A DNA stretch of 7,730 nucleotides from Chitinispirillaceae bacterium (GTDB lineage Bacteria > Fibrobacterota > Chitinivibrionia > Chitinivibrionales > Chitinispirillaceae): positions 1-7,730 of the forward strand of contig JAFGOU010000077.1 of the NCBI GenBank assembly GCA_016926315.1. The letters are read 5' to 3'. Below, in pieces: positions 1 through 4,672 of this stretch (the stretch's first letter is position 1; each line of letters starts with the position of its first letter). The notes under the pieces were generated by a model. The model saw nothing but the letters and a program-made list of their open reading frames with translations. It searched no databases and had not been told where the DNA came from. Position numbers and translations under genes: made by a program.

Positions 1-123
1 AAGGGCGCCAACACAGGTCACGGGCAGGGTCGAACCGTTTTCCTGCAACTGCACTACCGTGTACCCGTTGTCCTCATTCTGGAAGGTAATCTCTCTGACT
101 ATTCCGTGCAGCGTTGTCGTCAT
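1..123 (-). CDS. recD2: RecD2-type ATP-dependent DNA helicase, N-terminal fragment (runs off left edge)
   Basis: Only the first 41 codons lie in the window. Read from the ATG at 123-121, the peptide begins MTTTLHGIVREITFQNEDNG and continues with YTVVQLQ and a VTCVGAL segment. The pattern G-x-V-x-x-I-x-F-x-N-E-x-N-G-Y-T-V followed by V-x-x-V-G-x-L is the characteristic N-terminal OB-like domain of RecD2/TraA-type superfamily 1 helicases. These act as 5'-3' DNA helicases in repair outside a RecBCD complex. The helicase motifs themselves lie beyond the edge and cannot be checked. No convincing Shine-Dalgarno sequence precedes the ATG. The start lies 10 bases after the U-tract of an intrinsic terminator, so the gene needs readthrough or its own promoter, and I see no strong one. 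The family call rests on the N-terminal motif alone but the match is specific. Confidence 0.82.
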   Translation of the reverse strand, partial: MTTTLHGIVREITFQNEDNGYTVVQLQENGSTLPVTCVGAL

Positions 124-133
124 GGTATTGGTT

Positions 134-161
134 AAAAAAAGGGCGGTTTATGCAACCGCCC
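134..161 (-). terminator. Intrinsic terminator of the small basic-protein gene, in the recD2 leader
   Basis: On the minus strand a perfect 8-bp stem (GGGCGGTT at 141-148 pairing with 154-161) closes a 5-base loop and is followed by a run of seven T (complement of A134-A140). It lies about 40 bases after the stop of the 29-codon gene and 10 bases before the recD2 ATG. It would therefore end the small transcript, and might attenuate readthrough into recD2. Confidence 0.85.
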
Positions 162-184
162 CACTGATTACGGAACACTACCCC

Positions 185-203
185 GCACGCGGCTTCAGCG
201 TGC
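185..203 (-). other. Short hairpin directly after the stop of the small basic-protein gene
   Basis: GCACGC (185-190) and GCGTGC (198-203) form a perfect 6-bp stem around a 7-base loop. On the minus strand it begins right after the TAG stop (206-204). No T-run follows, so it is not a terminator by itself. It could be a 3' stability structure ahead of the real terminator at 134-161, or coincidence. Confidence 0.4.
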
Positions 204-293
204 CTAACGTTTTTTATGCCGGTTCAGACGCCGTTGTTTTTTCCTTTTATGGCGGTTGATTTTTGCTTTACGTTTTTTCTTGATACTGGACAT
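204..293 (-). CDS. AURKAIP1/COX24-domain small basic protein (probable ribosome-associated peptide, 29 aa)
   Basis: The gene has 29 codons plus TAG and encodes a peptide beginning MSSIKKKRKAKINRHKRKK. Seventeen of the 29 residues are Lys or Arg and two more are His; there is no acidic residue. The MSS-I-K-K-K-R start and the repeated N-R-H-K elements match my memory of the short bacterial AURKAIP1/COX24 domain proteins, whose mitochondrial relative mS38 and actinobacterial bS22 sit on small ribosomal subunits. A ribosomal role here is inferred from that family. AAAGGA lies about 10 bases before the ATG, a good Shine-Dalgarno site. A TTGACA box lies upstream and an intrinsic terminator follows, so it looks like an independent transcript. 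It is easily missed because of its length and because an open frame on the plus strand extends over it. Confidence 0.8.
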   Translation of the reverse strand: MSSIKKKRKAKINRHKRKKQRRLNRHKKR

Positions 294-338
294 GCTGCCG
301 CATCCTTTGGTGAAGTGAATCGAAAAGATACCGGCTCC

Positions 339-367
339 AAAATGTTTTTTGCCGTAAACCGTGTCAA
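339..367 (-). promoter_or_regulatory. Probable sigma70-type promoter for the small basic-protein gene
   Basis: On the minus strand a perfect -35 box TTGACA (367-362) is followed after 17 bases by CATTTT (344-339), a weak -10 with three of six consensus bases. Transcription would start near 332, giving a leader of about 40 bases before the ATG at 293. The consensus -35 and ideal spacing support it; the poor -10 limits confidence. Confidence 0.45.
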
Positions 368-386
368 GACCGGGCGGCACCCGGGT

Positions 387-415
387 TTGAAATCACCGGT
401 ACCGGGTGGTATACT
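387..415 (+). promoter_or_regulatory. Strong sigma70-type promoter immediately upstream of the L7/L12-like membrane protein gene
   Basis: TTGAAA (387-392), a 17-base spacer and TATACT (410-415) give five of six matches in each box. The expected start of transcription is about 421-423, essentially at the ATG at 423, so the mRNA would be leaderless or nearly so if that ATG is used. The spacer holds a perfect 10-bp palindrome, CCGGTACCGG (396-405), which could be an operator or chance. Confidence 0.55.
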
Positions 416-422
416 CCAGGTA

Positions 423-1592
423 ATGAACTTCGACATTGTCGTGAAAGGGTTCCGGAATAAAGGCGCGAGGATGGTGGTCGCCCGCCACCTTGTCCGCGAG
501 GAAGGGATCACCCTTCCCGAGGCGCTGGCCATGACCGGACACCTGCCGGTGACGCTCTTCCGTTCGATCAACCGCGTCGATGTTGCCGTGACCCTTGAGC
601 GGTACGGAAAACTCGGTATCGACGCCGAGGCCGTCGAGACGGGACCGGTTCAGGGAAAAAAAGCGCGCCAGCCCGAAGCTCTCCCGGTACCGGCCGTTAC
701 GATTCAAGCGCAGGGACGGAGTTACCCCGTTTCGCCGGCAACGGCAATCCACCACACGGTGCCGGACAACCGCGACCCCCCGGCCTTGCCGGCAGCGAAG
801 GATTCCTCCGGCCGGGGGATGAAACGGATGCGTCAGGCCATTATCAACGTGACCATACTTGCCGTGATCCTCACCCTTGCGGTTTCATTCTTTTTTCTGG
901 TATCCCGCTATGCTCGGGAAAAGCAAGGAATCGCCGTCAACGCGAAAAACCGGTCTCCCTTTTCCATTCTGCCGGAAAGTACTGCGCTGGTGCGGCACCC
1001 TTTGGTCACCGCTATCGGCAGCCGTCAGCTACCGGCAGCCTCTCCGGCACGGAAACCCGAGGATGTGCGCTATGTCGATTCGGCGAAAGCACGCGGCAAC
1101 GATCTTGAATCCGCCATTCACTTTTACCGTATGGCCATCGCCTTCAACCAGCGGAATATCAACGCCTGGTGCGGGCTTATTGACGCCTATCATCAAAACG
1201 GCAGGACCGCCGACGAGGATGCGGCGAGAGCTGAAATGAAAAAGCTGTTCGGGGATGCGGTGGGTTCCATTGAGCGCATCGTGCGCCCGTTCGGACAACT
1301 GACGGAATTCCATTATGGCGATAGCGGCACGCTGTCGGTGGAATACCGGACCACCTGCCCCAATGAGCGCGACAAGCTGCTCAAGGAGATCTTTCTCGTC
1401 GCCCGCGCACTCTCAACCGCGGGTGATTGTTCAAGGATTTCCGTCTTCGCCTCAACGGGCGGTTCCAAAGGCCTGGTGGTACACTGCGGAAGCCGGGAAG
1501 GTTTTTCATCCTTCGCGGAATTTGAAAAAAAAGCGGTGATGTATTTCTTCGAAACGGCAGCCACGGGTCCCGGAAACATCAGGGACCGATGA
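423..1592 (+). CDS. Single-span membrane protein with ribosomal L7/L12 C-terminal-like N-domain and TPR-like region, function unknown
   Basis: I do not recognise this 389-residue protein as a named family. Residues 1-72 read like the C-terminal domain of ribosomal L7/L12: a first strand FDIVVKGF, a helix rich in V and A, an L-x-E-A-L-A segment resembling L-x-E-A-K-D-L-V, and a last strand GIDAEAVE. Residues 75-135 are Pro- and charge-rich linker. A hydrophobic helix at about 139-160 follows KRMRQ, which predicts N-in topology. Residues 223-277 look like one or two TPR helical repeats (AIHFYRMAIAFNQRNINAWC), and about 285-389 form a mixed globular end outside the membrane. The open frame runs upstream to 216, but that part covers the small gene on the other strand and has no domain similarity. 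ATG 423 is chosen because the fold begins there. Its only Shine-Dalgarno-like bases, AGG at 418-420, are too close to be ideal. A cytoplasmic sensor or adaptor linked to an outer-facing domain is speculation. Confidence 0.7.
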   Translation: MNFDIVVKGFRNKGARMVVARHLVREEGITLPEALAMTGHLPVTLFRSINRVDVAVTLERYGKLGIDAEAVETGPVQGKKARQPEALPVPAVTIQAQGRSYPVSPATAIHHTVPDNRDPPALPAAKDSSGRGMKRMRQAIINVTILAVILTLAVSFFFLVSRYAREKQGIAVNAKNRSPFSILPESTALVRHPLVTAIGSRQLPAASPARKPEDVRYVDSAKARGNDLESAIHFYRMAIAFNQRNINAWCGLIDAYHQNGRTADEDAARAEMKKLFGDAVGSIERIVRPFGQLTEFHYGDSGTLSVEYRTTCPNERDKLLKEIFLVARALSTAGDCSRISVFASTGGSKGLVVHCGSREGFSSFAEFEKKAVMYFFETAATGPGNIRDR

Positions 1593-2394
1593 ACAGTGCG
1601 AGCACCTGGGAAATGGCTTCGTCCATGGATGCGGGAAGCGCGGGATCATCGATATATACCTGCAGGATTTCCAGAATGGTCAACAGGTCGTTTTTCGAAA
1701 GCGATGTCATGCCGGGCATGTCAAGCCGCTCGATAAGCGGCCCGATCGAGTCAAAGTAGAACAATACCCGTTCCTGGGCCATTTCCACCTGTTCGGCTTC
1801 TTTGAGCAGCCGGCATCCCAGGGTGGTGATGACCGCCTTCTCCTCCACGGAAAGAGCGGTTTCCAGCTCCTCCATGGCTTCCTTTTCGGTAAGATGTATG
1901 TCGTGAAAATTAAACGCCCGGAGACGATCGCGAGCGCCGGTGTATTTAAGCAGATATTTGTTGTCGGCCTTGACAAAATGTTCGTCGAGCAGCGCATGCG
2001 TCTGATCCGCGAACTGCTTTGGTATGTTTATTGCAAAACGTTTTTCCGCTTCGCTTTCAGTGGGGATGGTATCGGATGACGTCGGATTATCGACAAAAAA
2101 CGGAACCTTGTGCTCCCGGAGTATCGCCGAAGCCAGGAGCAGGTCGGTACGCGAAAAGGAGTGGTCAAATTTCAGAAAATCCTCGCTCTTGAAGGTGACG
2201 GTTGTCGCGGACCCTTCATTCGTTTTTTCTTCTCCCCCGTCCTTTTCCAGGACCGATCCGTCGATCCCCCGTTTTTCAATCTCCTCCTGCATGACGGCCA
2301 GTGCTTCCGAAGTATAGTCGTCCTTGCGGTTGATAAACTGTGTCATGAGTTCCTTATCACTGTATTTTGATACGGTTTCGCGAAGTTCCTGCAT
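1579..2394 (-). CDS. Conserved hypothetical protein with DUF2007-like (putative signal-transducing) segment
   Basis: This soluble 271-residue acidic protein has no membrane span or signal peptide. Its first 45 residues follow the pattern YSDKELMTQFINRKDDYTSE and then EALAVMQEEIEKRGI, a helical motif seen ahead of DUF2007-type domains. About residues 75-130 (LLLASAILREHKVPFFVDN) resemble DUF2007, in which a protein of this type 'looks between' two identifiers; the biochemical role is unknown. The last 120 residues are mostly helical and unassigned. A G-rich ribosome site (AGGGGGAT) lies about 6 bases before the ATG at 2394. The gene diverges from the HAD gene, and its 3' end overlaps the end of the convergent plus-strand gene by 14 bases with no terminator between them. 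The family call is moderate, made from pattern memory; a cytoplasmic location is inferred. Confidence 0.68.
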   Translation of the reverse strand: MQELRETVSKYSDKELMTQFINRKDDYTSEALAVMQEEIEKRGIDGSVLEKDGGEEKTNEGSATTVTFKSEDFLKFDHSFSRTDLLLASAILREHKVPFFVDNPTSSDTIPTESEAEKRFAINIPKQFADQTHALLDEHFVKADNKYLLKYTGARDRLRAFNFHDIHLTEKEAMEELETALSVEEKAVITTLGCRLLKEAEQVEMAQERVLFYFDSIGPLIERLDMPGMTSLSKNDLLTILEILQVYIDDPALPASMDEAISQVLALFIGP

Positions 2395-2416
2395 GTATTC
2401 ATCCCCCTGCCTGCGC

Positions 2417-2445
2417 TTGTTTTTTTCTTCTCGCTCTCATAAAAT
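2417..2445 (+). promoter_or_regulatory. Possible promoter of the HAD phosphatase gene
   Basis: TTGTTT (2417-2422), a 17-base spacer and TAAAAT (2440-2445, five of six consensus) form a candidate sigma70 promoter. Transcription would start near 2452, downstream of the ATG at 2449. This favours the later ATG at 2518 as the real HAD start. It overlaps the candidate minus-strand promoter. Confidence 0.4.
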
Positions 2446-2453
2446 ACTATGAG
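2436..2453. repeat. Inverted repeat in the divergent promoter region
   Basis: CTCATA (2436-2441) and TATGAG (2448-2453) are perfect inverted arms separated by six bases. They overlap the -10 regions of both candidate divergent promoters, a position where a dimeric regulator could bind. The arms are short and nothing else supports an operator. Confidence 0.35.
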
Positions 2454-2464
2454 CGCCGTTTCAA
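2436..2464 (-). promoter_or_regulatory. Possible promoter of the DUF2007-like gene
   Basis: On the minus strand TTGAAA (2464-2459) is followed after 17 bases by TATGAG (2441-2436), a weak -10 box. The leader to the ATG at 2394 would be about 36 bases. The -35 box and spacing are good, the -10 is poor. Confidence 0.3.
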
Positions 2465-2517
2465 AAAAACAGGCTCTTTCCGGCGCCCCGTTCAATAGTA
2501 TATTTTTCGCAGTCACC

Positions 2518-3363
2518 ATGGACTACCGTCTCTTTGCCTTTGATCTCGATGGAACGCTTCTTAACGACCGTAAACAGCTCTCTCCAGCCACCAGCCGTGC
2601 GCTCGAAGAGATAGCGGCACAGGGCGGCCGTATTGTTTTTGCCACCGGGCGGCTGGGCAGCAGCATGTCCGGGTATGTTCCGTCCCGTCTTGACGACATC
2701 GCGCTGCTGACGCTCAACGGTGCGGAAGTCCGTACCGGCCGCGCATCGGGCTCGCGACTGGTGCATTACGCCCCCCTCTCCGCCGGTATCGCCGATTATC
2801 TTATCGGGTACGGCGCTGACAAAGGGTTCGCGCTGAATTACTACCTCGACGGAACGCTCTATGCGGTCAGAAACGAACGTTCCGCACCCTGGATTGATCT
2901 CTATTTTGCGCAGACCGGTACCGCCTACCGATTCGTGGAATCGCTTGATCCCTTTCTTGGAAACAGGCCATCCAAGGTGATTTTCGTCGGCGACAAAAGC
3001 ATTATTGACGATCAAGAGGCTTTCTTCAGAAGGCGGTGGGGTCACGGCGTCTATATCTGTCGTACCTGGGACCATTATCTCGAGTTCCTCGATCCTGTCG
3101 CGAACAAGGCCGACGGTCTGGATGCGCTCCTGAAAACCGACGGCATCGAGTGGCATGAGGTTGTTGCATTCGGTGACGCGGAAAACGATATCCCTATGCT
3201 TCAGAAGGCCGGTCTCGGCATTGCCATGGCAAATGCGCCGGAAAGCGTAAAAAATGCCGCCGACAGGGTATCGAAGTACGGCAACAACGACGACGGCGTC
3301 GCGAGAGAGTGGGAAAGCATCAAACAAGAAAATCCGCAGGTGCCGGCGAACCGGATCGGGTAA
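2518..3363 (+). CDS. Cof-type HAD-IIB family phosphatase
   Basis: This is a 281-residue soluble hydrolase of the haloacid dehalogenase superfamily, of the usual length for Cof-type members, which dephosphorylate sugar phosphates, nucleotides or cofactor precursors using Mg2+. All four motifs are visible: motif I FDLDGTLL with the nucleophile Asp9 and Asp11, motif II FATGR with Thr43, motif III Lys197 in the ANKADGLDALL segment, and motif IV GDAENDIPML with Asp220 and Asp224. The C2-type cap lies between motifs II and III (about 85-190). The end, GIAMANAPESVKNAADRV, is the conserved Cof tail. The frame opens at ATG 2449, but the protein homology starts at Met 2518 and the candidate promoter fires downstream of 2449; no clear Shine-Dalgarno sequence precedes 2518. 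The substrate cannot be told. It is probably transcribed alone; the DUF486 remnant follows on the same strand. Confidence 0.92.
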   Translation: MDYRLFAFDLDGTLLNDRKQLSPATSRALEEIAAQGGRIVFATGRLGSSMSGYVPSRLDDIALLTLNGAEVRTGRASGSRLVHYAPLSAGIADYLIGYGADKGFALNYYLDGTLYAVRNERSAPWIDLYFAQTGTAYRFVESLDPFLGNRPSKVIFVGDKSIIDDQEAFFRRRWGHGVYICRTWDHYLEFLDPVANKADGLDALLKTDGIEWHEVVAFGDAENDIPMLQKAGLGIAMANAPESVKNAADRVSKYGNNDDGVAREWESIKQENPQVPANRIG

Positions 3364-3370
3364 TCCCTAG

Positions 3371-3523
3371 TCGCCCGGCCGGTTGCAAATGTTGCCAGGG
3401 GAGTTGAGCCTCTCGGTGTTCGTCCCCTTTGCCCTTTATTACATGCACCAGCCGTTCAAGCTGAATTTCCTCTGGGCAGGATTATGCCTGGTCGGCGCCG
3501 TGTATTTCATCTTCAAAGGATAA
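3371..3523 (+). pseudogene. C-terminal remnant of a DUF486 (DMT-superfamily) small membrane protein
   Basis: After an in-frame TAG at 3368-3370 an open frame runs to TAA at 3521-3523. From an ATG at 3389 it would encode 44 residues. It contains LSVFVPFALYYMHQPFKLN and then FLWAGLCLVGAVYFIF, closely matching what I know of the C-terminal end of DUF486 DMT-family proteins, which are about 110 residues with four membrane spans. The first two-thirds of such a protein is missing; the bases before about 3386 belong to neither the family nor the HAD gene. No Shine-Dalgarno sequence precedes the ATG. The surviving part has no frameshift or stop, so the loss may be recent, or a two-span mini-protein may still be made. 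The minus-strand operon terminator lies directly after it. A misassembly at about 3364-3390 is an alternative explanation. Confidence 0.72.
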
Positions 3524-3559
3524 TAAAAAGGCCTCTCTTTCCCGTGAAAGAGAGGCCTT
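3524..3559 (-). terminator. Intrinsic terminator of the ABC/GldG/DUF4340 operon
   Basis: A perfect 14-bp stem (3528-3541 with 3546-3559) closes a four-base loop. On the minus strand it is followed by TTTTTATTA. It begins 21 bases after the stop of the DUF4340 gene, the last gene of the operon. On the plus strand the hairpin follows the DUF486 remnant but no T-run comes after it, so it is a good terminator only in the minus direction. Confidence 0.92.
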
Positions 3560-3580
3560 CCAAGATTGCTGCAGGTTTGA

Positions 3581-4672
3581 TCAGGATGTTTTCTTTTTTG
3601 CCGGGACCGCTTCGATCGGTTTGAGTTCCTGCTTCTGATAATCATCCGTCTTTTTATCGAACCGTTTCTGTTCATGTTCGTCGATCAGATACCGATACGG
3701 CTTATCCTGCGCTTTAATCCAGTATTTGTTCACGCCTGCCTTGACATTACCGAAGGCAACCGTCCGTACCGCACCGCTGTTGAAGGTCACCGATATGGTC
3801 AGCGATGGATCGGTCAGGCCGGTTTCGGCATCGGTATAGGACGAATCCTCGTATCCCGATGCCATGAGATTCGAAAGACCGCTGAGCAGTTCGTCGACTT
3901 TGCTCGAGTCCGCGGCTTTTCTTGAAGGCTGGGTGATGTTCCAGCTCTTCACCGAATCGCCTTCAAGCGCGAGGATAACGGCCGGCGCCCCTTTCTTTGC
4001 CAGAGCGACCTGCGTGACTGCTGCCTTGTCGAATTTCATGATCGATTTGTCGGTCCAGCGGTTGTGGTCGGTCCCGAACACATAGCGCGAAATACCCTGT
4101 GCCTGGTAAACGGCGGTGCCGTTTTCGCTGCGGACGTAGTTGCTGCTCCAGTCCGAAGCATTCTTGCCTATGATCACCTTGCCGCGCGACGTTCCTTCGA
4201 GATCAAGCACCTCGAGAAGAATACCTTTGACCGTATCGACTTCAAAGGTGGCCTGCTTTTCAGGGTTTTCGGAAACCAGGATGTCTTTTTTCAGTTTGAG
4301 AATATTGTCGAGGAGCGAAGCTACCGTTGCGCTGTCGGCCGGATATTCCGCTGCTGCAACACCCGCCGGTTTCTGCGGAGCAGCGGTGTCGGCGTCCATG
4401 ACCTGCGAAATACCGGTTGCCTTTTTTTCCGCGGCGGTAAAATGCAGTACCGCACGGGGAACCATCATCCATCCGTCACCCTTGCGCTGGATTTTTACCC
4501 AGTCGGTGGCATCCTTCAAGACCACTGCTCCGATGGACTTTTCGGTAATACCGGGAAAAAACTGCAGCGAACGTTCGGAAGGAGTCCGATCCCCCAGCGT
4601 TTTTACGAGCACAAGCAGCAGGACCGCTATGCCGAGGATAATGGCTGCAACAATGATTTTTTTATTGTTCAT
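3581..4672 (-). CDS. DUF4340 domain-containing membrane-anchored protein
   Basis: The 363-residue protein has an N-terminal membrane anchor (KKIIVAAIILGIAVLLLVLV, about residues 4-23) after a short MNN start, and the rest is predicted outside the cytoplasmic membrane. The body is typical of DUF4340: a beta-rich lead segment with VVLKDATDWVKIQRKGDGW, a KVIIGK-type strand, a repeat-like second half with SVKSWNITQPS and VAFGNVKAG, and a basic C-terminus ending KKKTS. DUF4340 has no known enzymatic activity; it usually follows a GldG-like gene behind an ABC transporter, exactly as here, so it is probably an extracytoplasmic partner of that machine. The ATG overlaps the GldG-like TGA stop as ATGA, with GGAGAGGAG about 8 bases upstream, which implies translational coupling. 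The terminator follows within 25 bases. Confidence 0.88.
   Translation of the reverse strand: MNNKKIIVAAIILGIAVLLLVLVKTLGDRTPSERSLQFFPGITEKSIGAVVLKDATDWVKIQRKGDGWMMVPRAVLHFTAAEKKATGISQVMDADTAAPQKPAGVAAAEYPADSATVASLLDNILKLKKDILVSENPEKQATFEVDTVKGILLEVLDLEGTSRGKVIIGKNASDWSSNYVRSENGTAVYQAQGISRYVFGTDHNRWTDKSIMKFDKAAVTQVALAKKGAPAVILALEGDSVKSWNITQPSRKAADSSKVDELLSGLSNLMASGYEDSSYTDAETGLTDPSLTISVTFNSGAVRTVAFGNVKAGVNKYWIKAQDKPYRYLIDEHEQKRFDKKTDDYQKQELKPIEAVPAKKKTS

Noticed and set aside
185..203. Hairpin after the small gene as a second terminator
   Set aside because: There is no T-run after it in either direction; kept only as a possible 3' structure.
216..422. Upstream extension of the plus-strand membrane protein frame to ATG 216 (or ATG 342)
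   Set aside because: It covers the small basic-protein gene on the other strand, precedes the promoter at 387-415 and lacks any domain; the L7/L12-like fold begins at 423.
2449..2517. N-terminal extension of the HAD protein to ATG 2449
   Set aside because: The extra 23 residues precede motif I beyond the usual family start, and the candidate promoter would start transcription downstream of 2449.
2461..3327. 288-codon open frame antisense to the HAD phosphatase gene
   Set aside because: It lies fully opposite a gene with all four HAD motifs, shows no recognisable domain and has no ribosome site; a GC-codon shadow.
3439..3675. Minus-strand 78-codon open frame across the terminator and DUF486 remnant
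   Set aside because: It runs through the operon terminator hairpin, is Arg/Lys-rich in a shadow-like way and overlaps the end of the DUF4340 gene in another frame.
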